Origin: Hymenobacter sp. GOD-10R
Lineage (GTDB): Bacteria > Bacteroidota > Bacteroidia > Cytophagales > Hymenobacteraceae
Reading direction: 5' to 3'
Assembly (NCBI RefSeq): GCF_035609205.1
Contig: NZ_CP141184.1
Span: 1,054,001-1,118,000, forward strand
Length of the DNA: 64,000 nucleotides
Shown piece by piece: positions 18,842-27,406 of the stretch. Made by a program: the position numbers and the translations under genes. The notes beneath the pieces were generated by a model. That model did no database searches. It saw nothing but the letters and a program-made list of their open reading frames with translations, and was not told the DNA's origin. Numbering within the stretch: the first letter of the stretch is position 1; every line of letters starts with the position of its first letter.

Positions 18842-19678
18842 GTGTATTCGAGCATTAATGATCTTCACGTTCGCTCGTGGGAAGAGCTACAACACGTGCT
18901 GTTCCGCGACACCTGGGACGGGCGCATCGGGCGCTACCGCTCGCCGTTCGTCTACCGGGGCCTTCGCTCGCATACGTATACTCTGACTACCAGTCTTGTG
19001 CGTTTGGGGGGTGATTTCGCCTTGCTAGAGCACCACTTGCTGCGCAACTTTCGCAAGTACGCCCGGCACGCCCCCGACTCTGAGACCTCCGTCTGGAATT
19101 GGCTGGCCCTGGCGCAGCACCACGGCTTGCCCACGCGCTTGCTCGACTGGACGTATTCGCCCTATGTAGCCCTGCATTTCGCCACCGACGACCTAGATGC
19201 CTATGACCAAGACGGCGTGATTTGGGCGCTCAACTACGTGAAAGCCGCGGAGAGTCTGCCTGCCCCCCTCCGGGAAGCTATTCGCCAGGAAGGGTCTAAT
19301 GTATTTACGCCAGAACTGCTGGAGCCTGTATGCCCCACCTTACGCGACCTAGCTCAAATGCAGCCTGAGCCGTTCGTTTTGTTTCTGGAGCCGCCTTCGC
19401 TGGATGAGCGCATTGTGCACCAATACGCGCTGTTCTCGCTCATGTCGACAGCCGAAGACAACCTGCACGACTGGCTCGAAGCACAACCCGACTTGTTCTT
19501 CCGCATCATCATTCCGGCGAGCCTCAAGTGGGAAGTGCGCGACAAGCTCGACCAAGCGAATATCACGGAGCGGGTGCTGTTTCCGGGGCTAGGAGGTCTG
19601 AGCCGGTGGTTGCATCGGCACTACAGCTCGGCTCGTGGCCGATCAGCCGCTACTGATTTAGAGCAGGGTCCTGGCTAG
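18842..19678 (+). CDS. FRG-domain protein
   Basis: Contains the FRG domain, whose activity is not established. The name-giving motif is here FVYRGLRSHTYTLTTSL (near residue 38); the second signature LALAQHHGLPTRLLDWTYSP and VALHFATDDL follows near residue 95. No ATG exists at the front; a GTG at 18842 or a TTG at 18788 is the likely start, and the GTG puts the IND-LHVRSWEEL opening at the N-terminus. It is cytosolic with no membrane segment. It lies behind a 25-bp hairpin and has no obvious partner gene. FRG proteins are sometimes found with mobile or defence genes, but none is visible here. Confidence 0.82.
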   Translation: MYSSINDLHVRSWEELQHVLFRDTWDGRIGRYRSPFVYRGLRSHTYTLTTSLVRLGGDFALLEHHLLRNFRKYARHAPDSETSVWNWLALAQHHGLPTRLLDWTYSPYVALHFATDDLDAYDQDGVIWALNYVKAAESLPAPLREAIRQEGSNVFTPELLEPVCPTLRDLAQMQPEPFVLFLEPPSLDERIVHQYALFSLMSTAEDNLHDWLEAQPDLFFRIIIPASLKWEVRDKLDQANITERVLFPGLGGLSRWLHRHYSSARGRSAATDLEQGPG

Positions 19679-19770
19679 TCTGTTCCTTGGGCGTTGCATG
19701 TTGTTGGATCTATTCAACAGGCACTACCCTAGCACAAATCATTTGCGTCGCACGCTACTTAAGCGTTCTG

Positions 19771-20544
19771 TTACGGCTTGTTCTTGCGAAAATCTGGGTT
19801 GACGGTGAGGCCGGCTTGCAGGGTGTGATTATACTCGAACACCTGCCCGTCGTCGTGCTGCACAATTTGATAGAGGTAGCCTAGCTCCAGCGAGGTAGCA
19901 GGTGTAAATTGATACCCTAGGGCGCCGTACAGACGGTTTTGGTTGAAGATATTCTGCTTTACGTTCGGCCCGTAGTTGATGAAAATGTCATCGTACGTGG
20001 TAACATACACGGTGTTTGGGTCGCCGTCTTTGCCCTTGATGGGCAGCGTGAGCTGAATGCGGTAGCGGCTTCGGTTCGAAAATTTATACGTGTTGGCCCC
20101 AGCGTCGCGGAGCCAGCGCTGCTCCTGCCGGAACCGATGCATGACCCCTAGCTTGCCATACGTTTCGTCGAGCTGAAGCTGCTGGTAGAAGCGGCGTTCG
20201 TGCGACCGGCCCGAATCGGGGTAGTCACCATAGGGCAACGAGAGCAAGTACACGTAGCCAGCCGTGAGCATGAGCTTGTCGGAAGCGTGATAATTTAGTC
20301 CGGCCCGGTAGAAGTACTGCTGCGGATCACGCAGAAAATGGGTGCGGCGGTACTGAAACTCCGTGTGAATACTCCACCGTTGGCTAACACGAGCATCACT
20401 GTAAAACATTAGCCACGCGTTGTTATTCCGGTCGCTGATGCGCCCTTCGGTGGTGTTTTGCCCGTATGCTGCCGTGCTGAGCGAAAAGGCCAGCGTGGCT
20501 AGCGCTAGGTAGCGTTTGGCTACGTTCGGAGAAAATGCGGGCAT
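19771..20544 (-). CDS. DUF2490 outer-membrane beta-barrel protein
   Basis: A signal peptide (cleavage after AAYG) is followed by alternating beta-strand sequence with aromatic girdle residues: NAWLMFYSDARVSQRWSIHTEF, YFYRAGLNYHASDKLMLTAGYVYL, and a final LELGYLYQIVQ segment. These match DUF2490, a Bacteroidota outer-membrane family of unknown transport role. 257 residues predicts a barrel of roughly 10-12 strands. A single gene; no partner visible. Confidence 0.83.
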   Translation of the reverse strand: MPAFSPNVAKRYLALATLAFSLSTAAYGQNTTEGRISDRNNNAWLMFYSDARVSQRWSIHTEFQYRRTHFLRDPQQYFYRAGLNYHASDKLMLTAGYVYLLSLPYGDYPDSGRSHERRFYQQLQLDETYGKLGVMHRFRQEQRWLRDAGANTYKFSNRSRYRIQLTLPIKGKDGDPNTVYVTTYDDIFINYGPNVKQNIFNQNRLYGALGYQFTPATSLELGYLYQIVQHDDGQVFEYNHTLQAGLTVNPDFRKNKP

Positions 20545-20635
20545 GAAGAGGCGAGAGGAAGCGGAGCAGCTTGGTTTGTTCCGCTAGCCTTTACGGTAAG
20601 TACCTGCAAAAGATGGGCGCCGGCAAGCGTCTAGC

Positions 20636-23170
20636 TTACTTCAGCCCATTCTGCTTGCGGGTGCCACGCATGGGTTCGGCTTCCAAGGGGTTGTCAGGCC
20701 AATAATGCTTGGGGTAGCGGCCGCGCATGTCTTTGCGGACCTCGAAGTAGCCATTAGCCCAGAAGCTGCGCAAATCCCGCGTGACCTGCACCGGTCGGTA
20801 GCCCGGTGACAACAACTGCATGGTGAGGGGCACCCGCCCGCCGCCCACCACCGGCGTATCAAGCAGGCCAAATACCTCCTGCAAGCGCACCGCCAATACT
20901 GGGGCGGTAGGGTCGGTGTAGTCGAGGGTGATGCGCGAGCCGGTGGGCACGGCGAGCTGGGCTGGAGCCAAACGGTCGAGCTCTTGCTGCTGACTCCAGC
21001 CGCCTGGTAACCAAACGAGCAGCGCCTGGCGTAAATCAAGCCGGTTCACTTCTGCCAGCGACTTCACGCCGCGTAAGTAAGGCCCGAGCCACTCTTCTAG
21101 GGCAGCAAGCAGCGCCTCATCGGCTACATCGGGCCACTCGGCCGGAGCTAGGTTGTGCACAAAAGCTAACCGCATACGCAGCTGCTGCGCCTCATCGGTC
21201 CATGGTAGCTTACTCAGGCCACCTACCCGCAGCCCCTCCAGCAGCGCCGCCATCACTGCTTCTGGGTTAGGGTTGGCGAGAGAGGTTTCCGACAAATTGA
21301 GCGCCCCGAACCGACGGCGGCGGCGTGCGACGACCCGGCCGGCGGTAGCATCCCAGGTTACTTCCTCACTGGTTTCGATAAGGTTAGCGAAGTGCTCTTC
21401 TAGCTCGGCGCGGTCGATGGGAGCGGCCAGAGCAGCCCGCGGGGCATGGGGCGGGCCGTCAAGGTGAGCCACGGCAAAAAAGACATCATCGCGCCCAAAA
21501 TACTCGGCGGGCAGAATAGCGCGTTGCCCCGTCACGAGCCGCACGCGCTCCGGTGTTTCGCGCTGCGCCAAGCGGTCGGGGTAAGCAAGTGCAGCGAGCA
21601 GACCCGCCGCGTCAGGCACTGGGGCAGTATTTCCGATATTCGCCCGGTGGCGCAGCACGGCGGCAGCTTCGCGCACTCGGTGCAGCGCTCCTTGGTCAGG
21701 CGTAAGGCCCGGTAGTGGGGCCCGTCCCGTGACGACGGCTTCTAACCGCAACCGCAAATCGGGCGGCGTGGTGGCGCCATCCGGCAAGCGCAGCAAGTCA
21801 CGCTCGGTGAGGAGCGCCGCGAGCGCGCAGGCCGTAGCTCCGTGCCCTGCTTCTTTGCCCCGCACCACCAAGTGGCCCAAGCGTGGCACCAGACCTAGGC
21901 CTGCCAGCGCGCGGCCATGCTCAGTGGGTTTGCCGGTCGGGAGCAAAGCCCCGAGGCGCACCAGCAAATCGCGCGCTTGGGCTAGGGATGCAGCCGGTGG
22001 AGCATCGAGCCAACGCAGGCTAGCGGCATCGTGCACACCCCAGAGAGCTAGCTCCAAGGCCAGTCCGCTCAGGTCGGCGGTGAGGATTTCGGGCGGAAGG
22101 TGGGCAGGGTGCAACGCGTGTTCCGCCTCCGTCCAGAGGCGGTAGCAAGTACCGGGACCTAGGCGGCCAGCACGGCCCCGCCGTTGGTCGGCTGCGGCTT
22201 GGCTCACTAGTACCGTCTCTAGGGAAGTTAACCCCGTGCGCGGCTCGAAGTGTGGCACCCGGGCATAGCCGCCATCAACCACCACCTGCACGCCTTCGAT
22301 GGTCAAACTGGTTTCGGCGATGCTGGTGGCCAAAACCACTTTGCGCCGACCTGCTGGCGAAGGTCGCAGCGCGGCATCCTGTTGCTCGGCGGGGAGCTCG
22401 CCGTGCAACACGTGCACATCAACGGTGTTCGGTAGAGAGCCCGCTAGGCGCTCGGCGGTGCGGCGCTGGTCGGCCAGGCCTGGCAGGAACACCAAGACGT
22501 CGCCGGCATGTTGAGCCAAGGCTTCCCGCACAGTAGTGGGCGTCAGGGCAGAGAGTCGCTCGTGGGGGCGGTTGCTGGCAGCAGCCATCCGGGCAGGAGC
22601 TAGGTAGTGGGTAGCTACGGGATGCTGCAAGCCGGCGCTGCGTACTATTGGCGCTTGCAGCCAGGCGCCTAGTCGCTCGGCTTCTAGCGTAGCACTCATG
22701 ATCAGCAGGCGCAAATCGGGTCGCAACACTGCTTGCGCATCCAACGCGAGGGCTAGGCCTAGGTCGGCTTGCAGGCTTCGCTCGTGAAATTCGTCGAAGA
22801 GGACGGCGGCTACTCCCTCCAGCGCCGGATCGTCCTGCAACATGCGCGTCAGGATAACTTCCGTGGCAACTTCAATGCGAGTCTTGCTAGAAATCTTGCT
22901 TTCCAAGCGCACCCGGTAGCCTACGGTTTGCCCCACCGGTTCACCCAGCAGGCTAGCCATGCGTGCGGCAGCGGCGCGCGCGGCTAACCGGCGCGGCTCC
23001 AGCACAATGATGCGGCCGTTGGCGGGCATCCAGTCGGCTTCCAGCAGCGCCAGCGGTACCACTGTGGTTTTGCCCGCGCCCGGCGGCGCTTGCAGCACTG
23101 CGCAGTTGGTGGTGCCTAGCGTGGCGAGTAGTTCTGGGATGGCGGCCCGGATGGGAAGGTCGGGGAGCAT
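20636..23170 (-). CDS. hrpB: ATP-dependent helicase HrpB
   Basis: DEAH-box superfamily 2 RNA helicase of the bacterial HrpB family. Walker A APPGAGKTTVVPLAL is at residues ~27-40, the DEAH variant FDEFHERSLQADLGLALAL near residue 125, motif III SATLEAERL near 160, and QRRGRAGRLGPGTCYRLW (motif VI) near 330. The C-terminal HrpB domain carries a late-family signature (MQLLSPGYRPVQVTRDLRSFW, then the MRGRYPKHYWPDNP terminus). 844 residues is normal. The cellular RNA target is unknown. A -7-like TAATTTTG occurs on the minus strand at 23266-23273. Confidence 0.95.
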   Translation of the reverse strand: MLPDLPIRAAIPELLATLGTTNCAVLQAPPGAGKTTVVPLALLEADWMPANGRIIVLEPRRLAARAAAARMASLLGEPVGQTVGYRVRLESKISSKTRIEVATEVILTRMLQDDPALEGVAAVLFDEFHERSLQADLGLALALDAQAVLRPDLRLLIMSATLEAERLGAWLQAPIVRSAGLQHPVATHYLAPARMAAASNRPHERLSALTPTTVREALAQHAGDVLVFLPGLADQRRTAERLAGSLPNTVDVHVLHGELPAEQQDAALRPSPAGRRKVVLATSIAETSLTIEGVQVVVDGGYARVPHFEPRTGLTSLETVLVSQAAADQRRGRAGRLGPGTCYRLWTEAEHALHPAHLPPEILTADLSGLALELALWGVHDAASLRWLDAPPAASLAQARDLLVRLGALLPTGKPTEHGRALAGLGLVPRLGHLVVRGKEAGHGATACALAALLTERDLLRLPDGATTPPDLRLRLEAVVTGRAPLPGLTPDQGALHRVREAAAVLRHRANIGNTAPVPDAAGLLAALAYPDRLAQRETPERVRLVTGQRAILPAEYFGRDDVFFAVAHLDGPPHAPRAALAAPIDRAELEEHFANLIETSEEVTWDATAGRVVARRRRRFGALNLSETSLANPNPEAVMAALLEGLRVGGLSKLPWTDEAQQLRMRLAFVHNLAPAEWPDVADEALLAALEEWLGPYLRGVKSLAEVNRLDLRQALLVWLPGGWSQQQELDRLAPAQLAVPTGSRITLDYTDPTAPVLAVRLQEVFGLLDTPVVGGGRVPLTMQLLSPGYRPVQVTRDLRSFWANGYFEVRKDMRGRYPKHYWPDNPLEAEPMRGTRKQNGLK

Positions 23171-23338
23171 AGTGAAAGGTAGTGAGTTGCGATGCTAGCA
23201 AGAGAGCCAGCTAGCCGCTCAGACGTTGGGCAAGTGAGGCAGACACCTTAGCGGAGTCTTGGGTGCAAAATTACACGACAGCAGCTAGGCCTCCACCTGT
23301 GCTAGCATTTGGGCTAGGTTGTTGCAACTATTCAAAGG

Positions 23339-23370
23339 TTACTTTGTTAAGTTACTTAATAAAATTACTT
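23339..23370 (+). promoter_or_regulatory. Three TTACTT repeats at exact 13-base spacing before the MarR gene
   Basis: TTACTT starts at 23339, 23352 and 23365, a 13-base period, ending seven bases ahead of the chosen ATG of the MarR-type gene. The set lies in the leader or promoter of the regulator and is the obvious candidate operator for autoregulation. Confidence 0.55.
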
Positions 23371-23376
23371 TATGAA

Positions 23377-23814
23377 ATGAGTGATCAATCTGAAGCGGCA
23401 TATCTGGCAGTCGAGCTGCGCACGGTACTATTCCGACTGATTAAAAAGCTGCGCAGCCAATCACCAACGCACGGCAAGATGTCGCTCACGGAGCGGTCGG
23501 TGCTCAAGCTACTCGATCAACATCAGCAACTGCTCCCCACCGAGCTAGCGGCGATGGAGAAAGTAACTACCCAGGCCATGTCACAGATTTTGAAGCATCT
23601 AGCAGAGCTAGGATACATCACGCGGCAGCCATCGGGAATTGACAAGCGCAAGGTGGGTGTTGCGCTATCGGAACAAGGGCGTGCCTTGCTACAGGACGTG
23701 CGGCTCGAGGTAGATGAGTGGCTGCACGTTGCCTTGCAAGAGGCCTGCTCACCGCAGGAACGAGCTAGCTTACATCAAGCGATGCCCATCCTGACAAAAC
23801 TAGTTGATCTATAG
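23377..23814 (+). CDS. MarR-family transcriptional regulator
   Basis: Winged-helix regulator, probably a dimeric repressor of itself and of the MFS gene 42 bases downstream. The sequence runs from MSDQSEAAYLAVELRT through LTERSVLKLLDQHQQLLPTELAAMEKVTTQAMSQILKHLAELGYITRQ (winged-helix core with recognition helix) and a wing of DKRKVGVALSEQGRALL. The start at 23377 is chosen because an upstream extension would be a non-MarR stretch running through the TTACTT repeats. The ligand is unknown. Confidence 0.88.
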   Translation: MSDQSEAAYLAVELRTVLFRLIKKLRSQSPTHGKMSLTERSVLKLLDQHQQLLPTELAAMEKVTTQAMSQILKHLAELGYITRQPSGIDKRKVGVALSEQGRALLQDVRLEVDEWLHVALQEACSPQERASLHQAMPILTKLVDL

Positions 23815-23856
23815 GGTAGCTGCTTGACACAGGCAGGCTACTAAGCCATACCACGA

Positions 23857-25116
23857 ATGACCTCAGATACTTTTCGCGCCTTTCGCAGCCGCAATTACCG
23901 CTTATTCTTCGCCGGGCAGTCCCTCTCCTTGCTGGGCACCTGGATGCAGAAGACGGCGGTTAGTTGGGTAATATATTCGCTTACACACTCCAAGTTTATG
24001 CTAGGGGTGAGCGTGTTTGCCACGCTCTTTCCGGCGGCTATGTTCTCCTTCCTAGGTGGGGGCGTGGCCGACCGTTACCAGCGCTACCGCGTTCTGCTGC
24101 TAACCCAGGTACTATCAATGGTGCAGGCACTGCTACTCACGCTGCTGGTCTTTTTTCGGCCCAATGGCGTTTGGGGAATCGTGGCGTTGAGCGTGGTGCT
24201 CGGCATCATCAATGCGTTCGATGTGCCCGTGCGGCAATCGCTCGTGCCGGAGTTGGTCGATGACAAGCAGGATTTGCCCAATGCGCTGGCGCTAAATTCG
24301 GCCATGGTAACGCTGGCCCAATTGCTCGGTCCGGCCTTTGCTGGCTTTGCGCTGGAAAAGCTAGGCGCCGTAGCGTGTTTTGGCTTGAATGCCGTAAGCT
24401 TTGTGGCTGTTATCGGCTCTCTTTTGTCACTGAAGCTGCCAGCGTACGTGCCTAAGCCGCGCACGAAGAGCATGCTGGAAGAGCTACAAGAAGGCCTCCA
24501 CTACGTAGCTGCCACGCCCGCCGTGCGGCATATTATCGTTATGCTAATGCTGATTAGCTTGTTTGTGCTGCCTTTTACTACGCTGCTGCCCGTGTATGCG
24601 AAGGACATTTTTCACGGCAACGCCACCACGTTCGGCATGTTGGAGGGGGCAGTAGGGCTAGGTGCCTTTATCGGCGCCTTTTTTCTAGCCTCACGCCAGC
24701 CGGGTACGAACCTGAAAAAGCTACTCGCCGTGAACACCTTTATTCTGGGCGTGGGACTGCTGGTGTACTCGCATATGTCGTGGTACGTGCTAGCCTTGCT
24801 GTCACTCGTGTTTGGCGCTTTTGGAATGGTAACGCAGCTCACCATCAGCAACACGCTCCTGCAAACTACCGTGCCGCTGGCCTTGCGCGGCCGGGTGCTG
24901 AGCTTGTATGTACTGGCTTATGCAGGATTGCTACCGCTGGGCAGCTTGCTGGTAGGGGCAGTGTCGCAGCGTATTGGTGTGCAAAACACCGTGTTGGCGG
25001 AAGGAATTATGGCCGTGCTGATCGGACTGTTGCACGTGCTTGCGCTACGCCGAGAGAAGTTAGCACAGCAAGCGTCACCGCTGCCTATCCAAGCTACACC
25101 TGAAGTGGCCTTGTAG
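23857..25116 (+). CDS. MFS transporter (enterobactin/macrolide-exporter-like)
   Basis: Twelve-segment major facilitator exporter in the inner membrane. The opening FRAFRSRNYRLFFAGQSLS LLGTWMQ and the A-motif-like GGGVADRYQRYRVLL mark the EntS/MefA-type drug or siderophore exporter subfamily; NAFDVPVRQSLVPELV is also typical. It is 42 bases behind the MarR-type gene, so the pair is probably one ligand-responsive operon. Substrate unknown; no siderophore genes nearby. Confidence 0.86.
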   Translation: MTSDTFRAFRSRNYRLFFAGQSLSLLGTWMQKTAVSWVIYSLTHSKFMLGVSVFATLFPAAMFSFLGGGVADRYQRYRVLLLTQVLSMVQALLLTLLVFFRPNGVWGIVALSVVLGIINAFDVPVRQSLVPELVDDKQDLPNALALNSAMVTLAQLLGPAFAGFALEKLGAVACFGLNAVSFVAVIGSLLSLKLPAYVPKPRTKSMLEELQEGLHYVAATPAVRHIIVMLMLISLFVLPFTTLLPVYAKDIFHGNATTFGMLEGAVGLGAFIGAFFLASRQPGTNLKKLLAVNTFILGVGLLVYSHMSWYVLALLSLVFGAFGMVTQLTISNTLLQTTVPLALRGRVLSLYVLAYAGLLPLGSLLVGAVSQRIGVQNTVLAEGIMAVLIGLLHVLALRREKLAQQASPLPIQATPEVAL

Positions 25117-25144
25117 AAGTAAGCTTTTTCTTTCCTTTTACCCG

Positions 25145-25726
25145 ATGATAACTGCCCTCGATCATAGCACAGCGCTCGTTTTGATTGATTTGCAAAACGG
25201 CATCTTGCAACTGCCTGTCGTAGATTCTACTGATACGGTGTTGGCAAACGCGAACAAGCTTATTGCCGCTTTTCGGCAAGCGGCGCTTCCTATTATTCTC
25301 GTAAACGTAGATCCGACTCAAGCAGTGCAGTACCTACGTGCCGAGGCAAAACGGCCAGGCGGAAACCTTACTATTACGCCCGAATGGCTTGCTTTAGCTC
25401 CCATGCTTAATACTGAGCCAAGTGACGTTCGTATCACTAAGCCTACCTGGGGCGCATTCTCCAACCCTAGCTTTGATGAAGAACTGAAGAAGCGCAAGGT
25501 GACAGGTATTGTGTTAGCAGGTATTAGCACCAGCATCGGAGTGGAAAGCACAGCTCGGACGGCCTTTGAGCGTGGCTACAACATCACGTTTGCCCAAGAT
25601 GCCATGACGGATATGGTAGCTAGTGCGCAGGCAAATAGCCTGAAAGTTATCTTCCCACGCATCGGCGAAGTCGATACGACCGAGAACATTGTCAACATGC
25701 TGGGTGCGCTTAACACAGTTGCTTGA
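25145..25726 (+). CDS. Isochorismatase-family hydrolase-like protein lacking the Cys nucleophile
   Basis: Cysteine-hydrolase fold: the first Asp is in LVLIDLQNG and the Lys in ITKPTWGAF, but the position usually held by Cys in the GxxTxxC(V)E-x-TAR motif is Gly132 (ISTSIGVESTARTA). Isochorismatases such as PhzD also lack the Cys and use a different mechanism, so the protein may hydrolyse a vinyl ether or be catalytically different; activity is uncertain. It lies 28 bases behind the MFS gene, in the same operon by spacing. Confidence 0.82.
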   Translation: MITALDHSTALVLIDLQNGILQLPVVDSTDTVLANANKLIAAFRQAALPIILVNVDPTQAVQYLRAEAKRPGGNLTITPEWLALAPMLNTEPSDVRITKPTWGAFSNPSFDEELKKRKVTGIVLAGISTSIGVESTARTAFERGYNITFAQDAMTDMVASAQANSLKVIFPRIGEVDTTENIVNMLGALNTVA

Positions 25727-25759
25727 TTGTACCTAGGTAGTCACCAGGTCAGCAACTCC

Positions 25760-26083
25760 TTAATACACCGCCACAGTTGGGTCGACGCGCAGGCTCCAGG
25801 CATGAATGCCACCGCGTAGGTTCAGCAGGTTAGTCAGGCCATGCCGGTGCTGAAGGTAGGCTAGGGCCTGCATGGACCGCACGCCGTGGTGGCAGATGAG
25901 CACCGTAGGCTGGTCGGGGTCAATTTCTTCGGCGCGCTGCGCAATTTCTCCTAACGGGATAAGCTGGCTGCCTTCGATGCGACAGTAGGCGTATTCCTCC
26001 GGCTCGCGCACGTCGATTAGCTGAATGGCTTCTCCCTGTTGGAGCCGGGCGTGAAGGGCTTCGGGCGTGAGTTCAGGGAGCAT
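25760..26083 (-). CDS. Rhodanese-like sulfurtransferase domain protein
   Basis: Single-domain rhodanese, ~108 residues. The substrate-loop Cys is in VLICHHGVRSM (C-x-x-G-x-R), preceded by IQLIDVREPEEYAYCRI. The chosen ATG at 26083 replaces a TTG two codons upstream. No partner is identified. The pnuC gene is read away from it; a -7-like element TATTTTTG is seen on the minus strand at 26125-26132. Confidence 0.86.
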   Translation of the reverse strand: MLPELTPEALHARLQQGEAIQLIDVREPEEYAYCRIEGSQLIPLGEIAQRAEEIDPDQPTVLICHHGVRSMQALAYLQHRHGLTNLLNLRGGIHAWSLRVDPTVAVY

Positions 26084-26185
26084 AAACAAGAGGCTAGAGG
26101 AAGAGGTAAAAGGAAAGCTAGCTGCAAAAATAAACCACCGCGCGTTAGCTTTGACTTTTCCCCTGTACGCGCTTACTCTTCGCTT

Positions 26186-26827
26186 GTGCTTCAGTCGCTG
26201 TATGATTTTTGGGTTGCCGCTGCCGGCAGCACACCGCTCGAGTGGGTGGCAGTGCTCACCGGTATAGCATGCGTGTGGCTCGCCGCCCGCGAGTCGCTGT
26301 GGAATTTTCCGGTGGCTATTGTTAGCTGTGGGCTATATGTTGTTGTGTACCATGGCGCACGGCTATACGCTGACCGCAATTTGCAGGTGTTATTTATTCT
26401 GATGAGCCTGTACGGATGGTACGAATGGCTGTATGGCGGCGCTCGCAAGACCGAACTGAAAGTGTCGCGCACGCGGCCCTTCGAGTGGGTGCTACTACTG
26501 GTAGGCGTGGCGTTATTTACCTTCGGCTTTGGCTACTACCTCCAGCACTACACCGACGATTCGCTACCGCACTGGGATAGTCTGACCACTGCCATTAGCC
26601 TAGCTGCCCAGTACCTGATGATGCGCAAGCGCTTGGAAAACTGGTGGCTCTGGATTCTCGTCGATGCCTTGTACGTGCCTATTCTGTGGCACAAAGAGCT
26701 ATACCCAACCAGTGGCTTGTACGCCGTGTACTTGGTGCTGGCTACGTATGGCTACCTAGAGTGGCGCCGTGCCGAGGCGAAGGCCAAAGCTGATTCAATA
26801 ACCAGCGCGCCGCTGCCCGTTTCCTAA
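26186..26827 (+). CDS. pnuC: Nicotinamide riboside transporter PnuC
   Basis: Seven-segment inner-membrane facilitator that imports nicotinamide riboside. Family sequence runs SLYDFWVAAAGSTPLEWVAVLTG, VWLAARESLWNFPVAIVS, LYGWYEWLYGG and the late WWLWILVDALYVPILWHKELY segment, which matches the PnuC substrate-channel consensus. There is no ATG at the right place; GTG at 26186 gives a proper N-terminus, while the longer frame would overlap the rhodanese gene. The kinase needed to trap the substrate starts one base past the stop codon. Confidence 0.9.
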   Translation: MLQSLYDFWVAAAGSTPLEWVAVLTGIACVWLAARESLWNFPVAIVSCGLYVVVYHGARLYADRNLQVLFILMSLYGWYEWLYGGARKTELKVSRTRPFEWVLLLVGVALFTFGFGYYLQHYTDDSLPHWDSLTTAISLAAQYLMMRKRLENWWLWILVDALYVPILWHKELYPTSGLYAVYLVLATYGYLEWRRAEAKAKADSITSAPLPVS

Positions 26828-26828
26828 G

Positions 26829-27359
26829 ATGATACGCGTCGCCATCACCGGCCCCGAGTCAACGGGCAAATCGACCTTAAGTCGGCAGCTAGCCGAGCAC
26901 TATGGCACGACGTGGGTACCCGAGTACGCCCGCGTGTACCTCGACGAGCACGGCCCCCACTACACCTTAGCCGACCTAGAAGAAATTGCCCGCGGCCAGC
27001 TCGCCGCCGAGGAAGCCACCGCTGCTGGCGCCCACCGCGTGGTATTCGTCGATACCGATTTGCTGGTGATAAAGATCTGGGCGGAACACGCGTTTGGCCA
27101 GTGTCCCGCCTGGATTCTGCAAAAGCTAGCCGAGCAGCACCACGACCTAACCTTGCTGCTCAACATCGACCTTCCTTGGGAGCCGGACCCCTTGCGCGAA
27201 CACCCGCACATGCGGGAGTATTTCTACACGTTGTACCAGCAGGAGCTACAAAAGCTAGGTATTCCTTTTGCCGAAATCAGTGGTTCGGGGGAGCAGCGGC
27301 TGGCGCGGGCTTGTGCGTTGGTGGATAAGTTGCTCGCCGATTCTGCGTCGTCATCGTAA
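26829..27359 (+). CDS. NadR-type ribosylnicotinamide kinase (AAA ATPase)
   Basis: Phosphorylates nicotinamide riboside to NMN, trapping what PnuC imports. P-loop GPESTGKST is at residues 8-16, followed by EHYGTTWVPEYARVYLDEHG and DTDLLVIKIWAEHAFGQCP, which match the kinase half of NadR. The adenylyltransferase and regulatory halves of NadR are absent, so NMN would go to another NMN adenylyltransferase. It begins one base after pnuC ends, so the two form a salvage operon. Confidence 0.86.
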   Translation: MIRVAITGPESTGKSTLSRQLAEHYGTTWVPEYARVYLDEHGPHYTLADLEEIARGQLAAEEATAAGAHRVVFVDTDLLVIKIWAEHAFGQCPAWILQKLAEQHHDLTLLLNIDLPWEPDPLREHPHMREYFYTLYQQELQKLGIPFAEISGSGEQRLARACALVDKLLADSASSS

Positions 27360-27406
27360 TCAGTAGCGCATTACCTAGCTTTCCGCTCCCTTCTTATTTT
27401 CACCGC

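Noticed and set aside
23263..23376. N-terminal extension of the MarR gene
   Set aside because: The added 38 residues have no MarR sequence and would be encoded through the TTACTT repeats; the ATG at 23377 starts at the usual place.
26039..26185. Extended PnuC N-terminus from an upstream ATG
   Set aside because: It would overlap the rhodanese gene, and the added residues are charged and unlike PnuC; GTG at 26186 fits the family.
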